From Desulfuromonas sp. KJ2020 (lineage in GTDB: Bacteria > Desulfobacterota > Desulfuromonadia > Desulfuromonadales > SZUA-540), in contig NZ_JAKUKE010000001.1 in NCBI RefSeq assembly GCF_024197615.1, positions 62,001-126,000 on the forward strand: DNA of 64,000 bases, given 5' to 3'. The position numbers and the translations under genes are program-made. The stretch's first letter is position 1. Each line of letters begins with the position of its first letter. A model generated the notes under the pieces. That model worked only from the letters and a program-made list of their open reading frames with translations, did not search any database and had not been told where the DNA came from. Positions 25,171-35,416 of this stretch are shown in pieces.

Positions 25171-25196
25171 GCTGAAGAGCTGAGACAAGGGCCAGT

Positions 25197-26351
25197 CTAA
25201 CGGGCCAGAACGAAGCGCCCCTCTCTGACCTCGACCATCACCATGGAATCGACACCCAGGCCGTTATGATCCTCGGCGGTCATATGGTAGATCCCCGAGA
25301 CACCGACATAGCCGGTGGTCTCTTCAATGGCTTTGCGCAGGGCGGCCGGCTCGGTGCCGACCTTTTTCATGGCATTGGCCAGGATCATGATGGCATCCCA
25401 GGCGTAGCCCGAATGGGTGTTGATAGGGAACTGCTTGTCGTAGCCCTTCTCCCGGTAGAGATGGATGAATTCCTGGATAACCGCTTTCTGCGGATCGCTG
25501 TCATCGAGCTCATCCACCACCATGAGCTTGGTGGCCGGCATGCGGTCCCCCTCGGCGGCGGCCCCAGCCAGCTCGATGTACTTGGGGTCGGGCAGGCCGT
25601 GGCACTGGAAGAGGGGCAGCTCGATGCCGAGTTGCGCCTTGTTCTTGGCGACGATGGCGCCGGCGGGGCCGGTGGTCCAGCAAATAATGGCCTGGGGCTT
25701 GGCGTTCTTGGCCCGGGTCAGTTGGGCGGTCATATCGGTGTCGCGGGGGCCGAAGGACTCTTCCAGCAGGATTTCAACGCCGTACTGGGGAGCGAGCTGG
25801 TGCATCCAGCCGGCGCCGTCCTTGCCGAAGCCATCGGAGGCGATCAGCAGGGCCACGCGGGTCAGGCCCTTTTCCTGCAGATAGATCAGCAGCCGTTCGA
25901 CGGCGGTCCGGGAGCGCTGCGGTGACTTGAAGACCCAGTCAAAGGGGCCGAACTTGTCGCCCCCCATGATGACCGGATCGCCGCCGACCGTCATGACGAT
26001 GGGCACGCGGCCGTCATGGGCAATCTTTTTGACGTTCATGCCCGTATCGGTGAGGGTGGGACCGATAATCGCCGCTACCTTGTCCTTGTAGATGAACTTT
26101 TTGGCGATATTGGCCGCCTTGGCGGGATTGGCTTCCGTGTCGCCGATCTCCAGCGCCAGGGGGCGGCCGTTGATGCCCCCCTCCTGATTGATCTTGTCGA
26201 CGACCATTTCAGCCACCAGCTTGGTCGGGGTACCGATAAAGGATGCCCGCCCGGACAGATCGAAGAAAGCGCCGATGGTGATCGGCTCTGCGGCCAGCGC
26301 CGGACTGGCCAGCAGCACCAGCAGACTGAAAATGCCCAACACGCGTTTCAT
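25197..26351 (-). CDS. ABC transporter substrate-binding protein, LivK type
   Basis: 384 residues, periplasmic. Signal peptide about 1-20, cleaved after SPALA. The mature start EPITIGAFFDLSG is typical of type I periplasmic binding proteins for branched-chain amino acids and aromatic acids; later VAAIIGPTLTD and LLIASDGFGKDG fit the same fold. CAGGAGGAGGTA precedes the ATG. It is the last gene of an operon with iorAB and phenylacetate-CoA ligase, so an aryl-acid or aromatic amino acid ligand is more likely than leucine. The ligand cannot be read from sequence. Confidence 0.9.
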   Translation of the reverse strand: MKRVLGIFSLLVLLASPALAAEPITIGAFFDLSGRASFIGTPTKLVAEMVVDKINQEGGINGRPLALEIGDTEANPAKAANIAKKFIYKDKVAAIIGPTLTDTGMNVKKIAHDGRVPIVMTVGGDPVIMGGDKFGPFDWVFKSPQRSRTAVERLLIYLQEKGLTRVALLIASDGFGKDGAGWMHQLAPQYGVEILLEESFGPRDTDMTAQLTRAKNAKPQAIICWTTGPAGAIVAKNKAQLGIELPLFQCHGLPDPKYIELAGAAAEGDRMPATKLMVVDELDDSDPQKAVIQEFIHLYREKGYDKQFPINTHSGYAWDAIMILANAMKKVGTEPAALRKAIEETTGYVGVSGIYHMTAEDHNGLGVDSMVMVEVREGRFVLAR

Positions 26352-26387
26352 AGTGTACCTCCTCCTGTAAAAAGCCCCTGACCTGGT

Positions 26388-28478
26388 TCAGACGATTTCA
26401 TCCTGAATCCGCGTATCAAAGACGCGTTTGCTTTTGCCCTCAGAGCGGGGCAGGCTGCCGTAATCGACCAGCTCCAGGTCAGCGGAGACCATGAGCTGTT
26501 TTTTGATCTGGTGGATGGCCTCGTGGATGAGTTCAGCGCTGCGCTCGGCGCCGACCCCCTGGGCGCGCTCGATAAGCAGGCGCATGCTGTCCCGCCCGGA
26601 AGCCTCCTCGCGGGTCAGATGTATCTGATATTCGGAGCCGAGCCCGGGCACGGCGGAGAGGATGGTGTCGATGCTCGACGGATAGATGTTGACGCCGCGA
26701 AACTTGATGGTGTCGTCGCTGCGCCCCTTGATGCGGGAATGACGGGGGAGCACCGAGCCGCAGGTGCAAGCACCGGGAATAATGCGGGTGATATCGCGGG
26801 TGCGGTAGCGGATGAGGGGGGCCGCCTCCTTGCACAGGCTGGTGAGGACCATCTCTCCCCACTCGCCGTCAGGGAGGGGCTGCAGGGTGTCGGGATCGAC
26901 GATCTCCAGCAGGTAGTAATCCCCCCAGTAGTGGATGCAGTCGTGCTCGCTGCACTCGATGCCGGTACCGGGGCCGTAGAGTTCGGTGAGCCCAGTAATA
27001 TCAAAGAGTTCGGCTCCACCGAAGAGTTCGGAGATTTTCTGACGCATGGAGCGGCTGGAGCGCTCGGAACCGTAGATGATCTTCCGTACGGCGATCTTGT
27101 CGGCCACCCCCCGCTTGTGAATCTCTTCGGCCATCAGCAGGGCCATGGAGGCGGTGGAGCAGAAGACGGTGGACTGGAAATCAATAAGAAACTGGATCTG
27201 CAGATCGATATTGCCCGGCCCGACGGGCACGGCGAGGGCGCCGATCTTTTCGCAGCCGAGCTGAAAGCCCATGCCGGCCGTCCACACCCCGTAGCCGACG
27301 GCAATCTGCACGCGATCGAGGGGGGTGACGCCGGCCATCTGGTAGGCGCGGGCAAAGAAGTCGGTCCAGTCGTCGAGATCCTTCTGCGTATAACAGAGCA
27401 CCTTGCGCTTACCCGTGGTACCCGAACTGGCATGCACGCGCACAATCTGCTCAAAGGGGACAGCGCGCAGGGGAAAGGGGTAGCCGTCGCGCAGATCGTC
27501 GGCGGTCGTGAAAGGGAGGCGGCGTACATCGTCCAGGCTGCGGATGCTGTCGGGGCTGACACCGGCCTCATCGAGTCGCTGGCGGTAAAAGCTCGAACCT
27601 TCGTAGGCGTGGCGCACGGTCCACTGCAGCCCTTTGAGCTGGTGGTCCTTGAGCTGGGCTTCGTTTTCAAAGGCGGGCATGAAATTCTTCTGGTGCATAG
27701 CGGGTTTCTCCAGGCGGATATTGGTCAACCCGGCAGCGCCGAGACGACTGGCGGCGGGGTTGTCCTGACTGGCGGCGCCCAAAAAGGCCGAACGGAGCGC
27801 CGGATCGTTAAGAAGACGGGAGCTTTCCCCCTGTTCGACGATGCGGCCATTGGCCAGCAGATAGGCACTGTCGGAGGCGGAAAGGGCGCGGGCGGCGTTC
27901 TGTTCCACCAGCAGAATGGTGGTGCCAGCCCGGCCGAGCTGATGAATGATGGCGAAGATCTCGTCGGTGATGAGAGGGGCCAGGCCCAGGCTTGGCTCGT
28001 CGAGCAGCAGCAGGCGCGGTTTGGCCATAAGAGCCCGTCCCATGGCGAGCATCTGCTGCTCGCCGCCGGAGAGAGTGCCGGCCAGTTGTGTCTGCCGCTG
28101 CCGGAGTTTGGGGAAGCGCTCATAGATTTCCTCCAGGCGCGCCGACTCCTCCTTCCTGGCCAGTCGCAGAGCCAGGGCGCCGAGCTGCAGATTCTCGTGC
28201 ACCGACAGGTGGGCGAATACCTCCCGCCCTTCCGGCGAGAGGGCGAGGCCCTGACCGACCATGCGGGCCGGCGCGCTGCCGGTGAGATCGCGACCATCGA
28301 GAAGGATGCTCCCGGCCGTCGGTTTGACCAGTCCCATCAGACACTTGAGCAGGGTGCTCTTGCCGGCGCCGTTGGCCCCGACCAGGGCTACCGTCTCGCC
28401 GGCGGCCACCTCGAAGCTGACGCCGAAGAGGGCCTGGGCGGCCCCGTAATGAGCGGTGAGATTGGTGACTGTCAGCAT
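26388..28478 (-). CDS. fusion: LivF ABC ATPase + phenylacetate-CoA ligase (PaaK family)
   Basis: One uninterrupted frame of 696 residues. Residues 1-234 are a full LivF ATPase: GANGAGKST, LSGGEQQMLAMGRALM, LLLLDEPSLGLAP, ending in LRSAFLG where LivF proteins normally stop. A 26-residue linker follows. From Met261 there is a complete PaaK-type acyl-CoA ligase (436 residues, normal length): HASSGTTGKRKV (P-loop), TGLTELYGPGTG and KGRSDDTIKFRGVNIYP. The linker ends at an ATG (27698) with GGAG nine bases upstream, so free ligase may also be made by internal initiation. The start overlaps the livG stop (TGATG). The fusion would tether CoA activation to an importer. Confidence 0.9.
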   Translation of the reverse strand: MLTVTNLTAHYGAAQALFGVSFEVAAGETVALVGANGAGKSTLLKCLMGLVKPTAGSILLDGRDLTGSAPARMVGQGLALSPEGREVFAHLSVHENLQLGALALRLARKEESARLEEIYERFPKLRQRQTQLAGTLSGGEQQMLAMGRALMAKPRLLLLDEPSLGLAPLITDEIFAIIHQLGRAGTTILLVEQNAARALSASDSAYLLANGRIVEQGESSRLLNDPALRSAFLGAASQDNPAASRLGAAGLTNIRLEKPAMHQKNFMPAFENEAQLKDHQLKGLQWTVRHAYEGSSFYRQRLDEAGVSPDSIRSLDDVRRLPFTTADDLRDGYPFPLRAVPFEQIVRVHASSGTTGKRKVLCYTQKDLDDWTDFFARAYQMAGVTPLDRVQIAVGYGVWTAGMGFQLGCEKIGALAVPVGPGNIDLQIQFLIDFQSTVFCSTASMALLMAEEIHKRGVADKIAVRKIIYGSERSSRSMRQKISELFGGAELFDITGLTELYGPGTGIECSEHDCIHYWGDYYLLEIVDPDTLQPLPDGEWGEMVLTSLCKEAAPLIRYRTRDITRIIPGACTCGSVLPRHSRIKGRSDDTIKFRGVNIYPSSIDTILSAVPGLGSEYQIHLTREEASGRDSMRLLIERAQGVGAERSAELIHEAIHQIKKQLMVSADLELVDYGSLPRSEGKSKRVFDTRIQDEIV
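27696..27711 (-). promoter_or_regulatory. possible internal start (RBS and ATG) for separate PaaK
   Basis: On the minus strand GGAG (27711-27708), nine bases, then ATG (27698-27696). It falls exactly where ordinary PaaK proteins begin (MHQKNFMPAF), so the frame may give both a fusion and a free ligase. Confidence 0.5.
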
Positions 28479-29242
28479 CAGGCGGTCGCCTCCATGCGCC
28501 CCAGATAGGCTTCGAGAACAAGGGGATTGCGGCGGATCTCCGCCGGTGTCCCCTGGGCGATGCACCTGCCGCTGTCGAGCACCACCACCTGGTCGGCCAC
28601 GCCCATCACCAGGTCCATGTCATGCTCCACCAGCAGCAAGGTATGGCCAGAAACGCGCAGGCGACGCAACTGCTCGGCGACGGCAGCCGTCTCGTCGGCA
28701 TTGAGACCGGCCACCGGTTCGTCCAGCAGCAGCAGTTGCGGTTCGCTGACGCTGGCCCGTGCCAGCTCCACCCGCTTCTTGTCGCCGTAGGCGAGGACCC
28801 CGGCGGGCCAATGCGCCTTGTCAGCCAGGGCGAAGCGGTCGAGAGCCTCCAGGGCCCGCAGACGCAGGCGCCGTTCGCGGTGACGCAGATAGGGCAGACG
28901 CAGCATGGCCATGACGAGGGAACGCCCGGCTTCGCAGGTCAGACCGCACAGGACATTGTCGAGCACGGAGAGCCGGGGAAAGATCTTCAGGTTCTGAAAG
29001 GTGCGGGCGATGCCGAGGCGGGCCACCTCGTGGGCCGGCAGTCCGGCGATAGGCCGACCGCCAAAGGCAATGGCGCCACTGCTCGGCGGCAGCACGCCGG
29101 TGATGACGTTGATCAGGGTGCTCTTGCCGGCCCCATTAGGTCCGATCAGGGCCGTCACCTGTCCAGCCCTGACCCGGAAGGAGACCCCGTCAAGAGCCGG
29201 CAACCCCCCGAAGCGTTTGCTCACCCCCTCAAGCTGCAGCAT
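28478..29242 (-). CDS. livG: ABC transporter ATP-binding protein, LivG type
   Basis: 254 residues, cytoplasmic ATPase of the high-affinity branched-chain/aromatic importer. Walker A GPNGAGKSTLINVITG, LivG-typical ARTFQNLKIFPRLSVLDNV, Walker B LLLLDEPVAGLN, H-loop VEHDMDLVM. The ATG at 29242 follows GGAGGCGTCACG; the frame is open further upstream, but those residues overlap livM. The start overlaps livM by 14 bases and the end overlaps livF by one base. The signature region is AYGDKKRVELARA instead of LSGGQ-like, as is usual for LivG (LAYGxQ). Confidence 0.92.
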   Translation of the reverse strand: MLQLEGVSKRFGGLPALDGVSFRVRAGQVTALIGPNGAGKSTLINVITGVLPPSSGAIAFGGRPIAGLPAHEVARLGIARTFQNLKIFPRLSVLDNVLCGLTCEAGRSLVMAMLRLPYLRHRERRLRLRALEALDRFALADKAHWPAGVLAYGDKKRVELARASVSEPQLLLLDEPVAGLNADETAAVAEQLRRLRVSGHTLLLVEHDMDLVMGVADQVVVLDSGRCIAQGTPAEIRRNPLVLEAYLGRMEATA

Positions 29243-30227
29243 CGTGACGCCTCCGCAAAGCCAATCGGACACGGATCTGGTCGATGACTCCCGTGACCAG
29301 CCCCTGGGGGAAGAACATGAGCACCAGGATGAGGACGGCCCCGTGCACGAAATCCTTGTAGGTTTCCAGGGCGGCGATCCATTCGGGCAGCAGGGTGATG
29401 AGGCCGGCCCCGAAAAGGGAGCCCCAAATGGACCCCATGCCGCCGACCACCACCATGATCACCATATCGGTCGAGGTGAAGATCCCGAAGGAGTCGGGGC
29501 TGACGAAGCCGTAGCAGTGGGCAAAGAGGCTGCCCGCCACCGAGGCGAAGACCGCCGACAGCACAAAGACCTTGACCTTGGCCCGCCGGGTGTCGACTCC
29601 CAGGGCGGCGGCGGCCGTCTCTTCGCCGGCCAGGGCAGCCAGCCCTCGGCCGACGCCGCTGCGCACCAGATTGAGGGACAGCAGCAGGGCGACCAGGGTG
29701 AAACTCCAGACCAGGTAATGGAAACGCACCTCGTCGTCGAACACCAGGGGACCGATGGCCAGCGGCGCCACGCCGGGAAAGCCGCTCGGCCCGCCCGTGA
29801 CGGTGTCCCACTGCAGGAGAACGGTATGCACGACGATATTGCAGCCGAGGGTGGCCATGGCCAGGTAATGGCCGGAAAGGCGCAGCGCCGGCACCCCCAC
29901 CAGCAGGGCCACCAGCGCCACCAGCGCCGCCACCCCCACCAGGGTGGGCCAGGCCGGCAGGCCGAAGGTGGCGGTGCCGATGGCCGAACCGTAGGCGCCG
30001 AGACCGAAAAAGGCGGCATGGCCGAGGGAAATCTGGCCGGCGTAACCGATAAACAGGTTGAGCCCGAGCACGACGATGGCGTAGATGGCAATGAGGTTGG
30101 TCAGACCGAGGGTGTAGGGGTTCTTCTCCACCAGTGGATAGAGGCCCAGCGCCAGCGTCAGGGCGCCCACCCACAGGCCGGTGCGGTGCAGAACGACAAA
30201 ATAGACGAATTTCTGTCGGAAGGTCAT
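29229..30227 (-). CDS. livM: ABC transporter permease, LivM type
   Basis: 332 residues, about ten hydrophobic segments. The LivM signature NLFIGYAGQISLGHAAFFGLGAYG is split here as NLFIGYAGQISLGHAAFF near 55-73, and VVVGGMGSIWGSLFGA near 265. Forms the inner-membrane channel with LivH. It lies between iorB and livG in the operon. Confidence 0.93.
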   Translation of the reverse strand: MTFRQKFVYFVVLHRTGLWVGALTLALGLYPLVEKNPYTLGLTNLIAIYAIVVLGLNLFIGYAGQISLGHAAFFGLGAYGSAIGTATFGLPAWPTLVGVAALVALVALLVGVPALRLSGHYLAMATLGCNIVVHTVLLQWDTVTGGPSGFPGVAPLAIGPLVFDDEVRFHYLVWSFTLVALLLSLNLVRSGVGRGLAALAGEETAAAALGVDTRRAKVKVFVLSAVFASVAGSLFAHCYGFVSPDSFGIFTSTDMVIMVVVGGMGSIWGSLFGAGLITLLPEWIAALETYKDFVHGAVLILVLMFFPQGLVTGVIDQIRVRLALRRRHDAAA

Positions 30228-30236
30228 GGTCTGCCC

Positions 30237-30740
30237 TTAGGAAGCGTTCAGGCCCCGCTGAAAAGCGGCCAGATTCTGCGCGACGAACTGCGGCGGGGCC
30301 AAGGTGCGGATGGCGGCCTCGCACTCAGCGGCGCTGCAGAAGAGCCTCCCCTGGCGCACCGCCAGGCCAAGCAGCACCAGGTTGGAGAGCACGGCGTTGC
30401 CCAGCTCCCGCGCCAGGCCGTCGGCGTCCAGGCGCACTCCTTCCCCGGCCCCGGCGGCATTGATGAACAGGGCGGCCTCCGCCTTGAGAAGGGGCTTGTG
30501 CACCGGCAGATTGTCTTCCCGCAACAGCAGGGCGACATCGGCCTGACCGGCGCGGATCAACGGGCTGGCGAAGGGGCCGACCTTGATGGTGGACAGCACG
30601 GTGCCGCCGCGCTGGGCCATGCCGTGGGTCTCGGCCGTCAGCACGGGCAGCCCCCGATCGACGGCCACCTGGGCAATGACGCGGGTGAGGAAGAGGACCC
30701 CCTGACCGCCGATGCCGCTGACAACAATCTGCTGCTTCAT
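30237..30740 (-). CDS. iorB: indolepyruvate:ferredoxin oxidoreductase beta subunit
   Basis: 167 residues, at the short end for IorB. The opening IVVSGIGGQGVLFLTRVIAQ and AETHGMAQRGGTVLSTIKVG are diagnostic of the gamma-type domain of 2-oxoacid:acceptor oxidoreductases. With IorA it oxidatively decarboxylates aryl-pyruvates (indole-, phenyl-, hydroxyphenylpyruvate) to aryl-acetyl-CoA, reducing ferredoxin. The start overlaps the iorA stop by 4 bases (ATGA). Encoded between iorA and livM. Confidence 0.93.
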   Translation of the reverse strand: MKQQIVVSGIGGQGVLFLTRVIAQVAVDRGLPVLTAETHGMAQRGGTVLSTIKVGPFASPLIRAGQADVALLLREDNLPVHKPLLKAEAALFINAAGAGEGVRLDADGLARELGNAVLSNLVLLGLAVRQGRLFCSAAECEAAIRTLAPPQFVAQNLAAFQRGLNAS

Positions 30741-32560
30741 GCCTGGGCCTCCTTGATGATCGCCTTGACCGGGCAGACGGGAATGCAGGTGCCGCAGCCG
30801 ACGCAGCGATCCTGATCGATGAGGGCGCGCCCCCCCACTTCATCCATGGACATGGCCGGACACTCGAACTGGTCGACACATTTGCGGCAGCCGACGCAGG
30901 CGTCGTTGATGGTCACGGCGAAACGGGCCTGCGCCTTGAGCACCGCCTTGTCCATAAGGCAGCCGTGTCGGGAGATGATCACCGCCACCCCGCCCTGCGG
31001 ACTGCGGATATGGTCATCGGCCTGGCGCAAAAGTCCCTCCAGCTGTTCCTGATCGTAGGGGTCGCAAACTTCAAGAAAGTCCACCCCTGCCGCCCGCACC
31101 AGCGGTTCGATGGCCACCGCCCGGGTCGGCCGCCCCCCGGCCGCCCAGCCCAGGTGCGGAACGGGCTGGCCGCCGGTCATGGCGGCGGTGGCGTTGTCGA
31201 GGATAACGACGATAATACGCGCCTGCTGGATGACGGCGTTGACCAGGGCCGGCAGACCGGCATGGAAAAAGGTCGAATCGCCGATGGTCACCACGACGGT
31301 GGGAAAATCGCCATCCTGGGCATAGGCCTGATAGAAGCCGGCCCCCTGGCTGATGCAGGCCCCCATGCAGTGGGCGGTGTCCACGGCCTTCAAATTGATG
31401 CCGAGGGTGTAGCAGCCGATATCCGAGGGATAGATGCCCTTGGGGAAGGTCTTCTTGATGGCGTAGAAAGAAGTGCGATGCGGACAGCCGGCGCAGAGGG
31501 AAGGCCGCCGTCCGGGCGCCGCCTTGGCCAGGGCCGCCGGTTGCGGCAGACCGAGGAAGTCGGCCAGGGCGCGATGCACCAGGTCCGGCGTCATTTCCCC
31601 TTCGCGAGGGATGGCGCCGCTGTGGCGGCCGACCGCGCCGGCATGGGCCAGCTGCATCTCGATGACCGGGTAGGTCTCCTCCAGCACCAGAACCCGGTCG
31701 TAGCCGGTGTGCAGCTGTTCGATAAAGAGCGGACTCAACGGATAAGGCATGGTCACCTGGAAGAGGTCGTAACGGCCGCTCAGGCCCAACTCGTCCAGGA
31801 GGTCGACGAGATGCCCGTAGACGATGCCCGAAGCCACCAGGGCCGTGCGCGCCAGACTGTCATCCCCGACGGTCAATTTCGGCTGGAAGCGCGGATCCCG
31901 CGCGATCTGCTCCAGCTTGTCATTGAGCTGGCGGTGCAGGGCCGGCAAAAAGGCCGGCGTGGCGGCCCAGCGGGCCGGATCCTTCTGAAAGGCGGCCCGG
32001 CGGCCCAGGGCGACGGGTTCCGCCAGAGCGACGTTCTGCCGCGAATGACAGATGCGGGTTGTTGGCCGTAGTACGACCGGCACTTCGTACTCTTCGGACA
32101 ACTGGAACGCCTCGGCCACCATGGCCTTGGCTTCGGCCGGGGTAGACGGATCGAGTACCGGCACCCGCGCGGACAGACAGAAAAGGCGGGTATCCTGTTC
32201 GTTCTGCGAACTGTGCGGGCCGGGATCGTCCGCCACAATGGCCACCAGGCCCCCTTTGACGCCGAGATAGGCCGTGCGCATGAAGGCGTCGGCAGCGACG
32301 TTGAGCCCCACCTGCTTCATGACCGCCGCCGCCCGCTTGCCGGTGTAGCTGGCGGCCAGGGCGACCTCGAAGGCGATCTTCTCGTTGACGGACCATTCGA
32401 TATGCAAGGGCTCCACCGCCTCGTGCTGGCGGTCGATGACCGCCTGCAGCACCTCCGTCGACGGCGTCCCCGGATAGGCGGCGGCCACCTGGCAGCCCGC
32501 TTCGAGGAGACCACGGCCGATGGCCTCATTTCCCATCAGAAGTTGAACCTGATTTTCCAT
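30737..32560 (-). CDS. iorA: indolepyruvate:ferredoxin oxidoreductase alpha subunit
   Basis: 607 residues. N-terminal pyrimidine-binding domain (GNEAIGRGLLEAGCQVAAAY, then PGTPSTEV), a central region with VADDPGPHSSQNEQDTR, the TPP-binding C-domain with SLCAGCPHRTSF and TIGDSTFFHAGLPAL, and a C-terminal two-cluster ferredoxin domain, CVGCRKCVDQFECP and CVGCGTCIPVCPV. Catalyses CoA-dependent oxidative decarboxylation of aryl-pyruvates. GGAAGG lies upstream of the ATG. It sits between livH and iorB inside a transporter operon, an unusual insertion of catabolic genes among permease genes. Confidence 0.95.
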   Translation of the reverse strand: MENQVQLLMGNEAIGRGLLEAGCQVAAAYPGTPSTEVLQAVIDRQHEAVEPLHIEWSVNEKIAFEVALAASYTGKRAAAVMKQVGLNVAADAFMRTAYLGVKGGLVAIVADDPGPHSSQNEQDTRLFCLSARVPVLDPSTPAEAKAMVAEAFQLSEEYEVPVVLRPTTRICHSRQNVALAEPVALGRRAAFQKDPARWAATPAFLPALHRQLNDKLEQIARDPRFQPKLTVGDDSLARTALVASGIVYGHLVDLLDELGLSGRYDLFQVTMPYPLSPLFIEQLHTGYDRVLVLEETYPVIEMQLAHAGAVGRHSGAIPREGEMTPDLVHRALADFLGLPQPAALAKAAPGRRPSLCAGCPHRTSFYAIKKTFPKGIYPSDIGCYTLGINLKAVDTAHCMGACISQGAGFYQAYAQDGDFPTVVVTIGDSTFFHAGLPALVNAVIQQARIIVVILDNATAAMTGGQPVPHLGWAAGGRPTRAVAIEPLVRAAGVDFLEVCDPYDQEQLEGLLRQADDHIRSPQGGVAVIISRHGCLMDKAVLKAQARFAVTINDACVGCRKCVDQFECPAMSMDEVGGRALIDQDRCVGCGTCIPVCPVKAIIKEAQA

Positions 32561-32601
32561 TGCTTACAAACCTTCCATACACCCGCGGGTAGCGGGCGAG
32601 A

Positions 32602-33447
32602 TTATTTTCCCAACAGGCCTTTGGGCCTGACGAACAACACCAGCAGCAGCACCACGAAGGCGACCACGTCCTTATAGGCGCTGGAGAGATAACCGGCGGA
32701 GAGGGACTCGAGCAGTCCCAGGGTAAGTCCGCCGGCAATGGCTCCCGGAAAGGAGCCGAAACCGCCGAGGATGGCGGCAGCGAACCCCTTGAGGCCGAGC
32801 AGCACCCCCACATCGTAATTGAGGGTGGTGATGGGGGTGACCAGCACCCCGGCCAGACCGCCGAGAGCGCCGGCCAGAGCGAAGCTGGTGGCCCGCACCC
32901 GGCCGGAGGGGATGCCCACGACCTCGGCGGCGGTGGGGTTGGAGGCGACGGCCCGCATGGCCAGCCCCAGGGGGGTGCGATAAAAGAACCAGCTGAGCAG
33001 GACGATGGCCGCCAGGGTCAGCCCAAAGATCCACAAAGCCTGCGGCAGCACCGTGGCCCCCAGGATCTCGATGGGGCGGTCGGGGGAAAGGGGCGGCAGA
33101 GCCATGCGATTCTTGCCCCACACCAGCTTCATGATCCCTCGCAGGATGATGGAGAGGCCAACGGTGAGAAAAATCAGCACCAGATGGTGATCCGAACGCG
33201 AGGGGCGCAGACCGAAACGCTCCACCAGCATGGCCACCAGCGCCACCCCGGCCACGGCCAGCAGCAGGCCCGGCATCATGGGCAGGCCCAAGGCGAAGAG
33301 GGCGGAGAACATCAGCATCCCCCCCAGGGTGACGAAGTCGACCTGCACGAAGTTGACGATCCCCATGGTATTGTTGACCACGGAAAATCCCAGGGCGATG
33401 AGCGCATAGATGGCGCCGCTGGTCAGCCCTGAAAAGACAAATTGCAT
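32602..33447 (-). CDS. livH: ABC transporter permease, LivH type
   Basis: 281 residues, about eight hydrophobic segments. LivH-like opening QFVFSGLTSGAIYALIALG, then MGIVNFVQVDFVTLGGM, and the late motif AAILGGFGSFPGAIAGGL. The frame stays open upstream, but the extra residues are not LivH-like. The ATG at 33447 has AGGA four bases upstream; a TTG at 33462 after GGGGG is an alternative. First gene of the operon livH-iorA-iorB-livM-livG-livF/paaK-livK. Confidence 0.92.
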   Translation of the reverse strand: MQFVFSGLTSGAIYALIALGFSVVNNTMGIVNFVQVDFVTLGGMLMFSALFALGLPMMPGLLLAVAGVALVAMLVERFGLRPSRSDHHLVLIFLTVGLSIILRGIMKLVWGKNRMALPPLSPDRPIEILGATVLPQALWIFGLTLAAIVLLSWFFYRTPLGLAMRAVASNPTAAEVVGIPSGRVRATSFALAGALGGLAGVLVTPITTLNYDVGVLLGLKGFAAAILGGFGSFPGAIAGGLTLGLLESLSAGYLSSAYKDVVAFVVLLLVLFVRPKGLLGK

Positions 33448-33591
33448 GAAATCCTGATACAAGCCAGCCCCCGTTCTCTCCCTGTCAACGGGGAAGAGTA
33501 CCCTAAAACAGCCTCCTTTGAGAAGTATTAAATCCCCCTTTTGCCCTGAGAAGACCGCAGGGCGACAAAAAGCACAGGAGAGACTACCATT

Positions 33592-33605
33592 GGCCTTTAT
33601 TTTGC
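33592..33605 (+). promoter_or_regulatory. possible sigma54 promoter of acyl-CoA ligase gene
   Basis: TTGGC...TTTGC pattern with GG at 33592-33593 and GC at 33604-33605, separated by exactly ten bases, the -24/-12 spacing. It is 72 bases before the start codon at 33664. The intervening CACG consensus is not kept, so support is modest. No enhancer-binding regulator is encoded nearby. Confidence 0.35.
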
Positions 33606-33663
33606 GCCATAATGGGCGCCTCCACCTCACCAATCACCCTGACGGACGAAAGGAATGTCTGCC

Positions 33664-35310
<1,647 letters not shown>

Positions 35311-35332
35311 ATCCTCGCCCGCCGCAAACAGC

Positions 35333-35367
35333 AAAGCCGCCCGTGTGTCACATGGGCGGCTTTTTTT
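35333..35367 (+). terminator. terminator after acyl-CoA ligase
   Basis: 10-bp stem AAAGCCGCCC (35333-35342) with GGGCGGCTTT (35354-35363), 11-base loop and a run of seven Ts. Confidence 0.92.
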
Positions 35368-35416
35368 GTCCTTGGCCTCTGTCAGGCTTTAGTGATGAAA
35401 GCTTAGCAGGATCGTT

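Larger units (their letters stand above)
24856..25196. other. 341-base intergenic region, serB / liv operon end
   Basis: No protein gene is supported. It contains the leader of serB (reading left), a complete promoter-to-terminator unit on the plus strand (25003-25122), and the terminator of the leftward liv/ior operon (25133-25170). Confidence 0.7.

Noticed and set aside
26511-28508. A 665-codon plus-strand frame opposite livF/paaK
   Set aside because: Shadow of the minus-strand fusion gene; no start site or motifs.
29001-30815. A 604-codon plus-strand frame opposite livG, livM and iorB
   Set aside because: It spans three real genes on the other strand and is rich in His, Gln and Gly with no domain.
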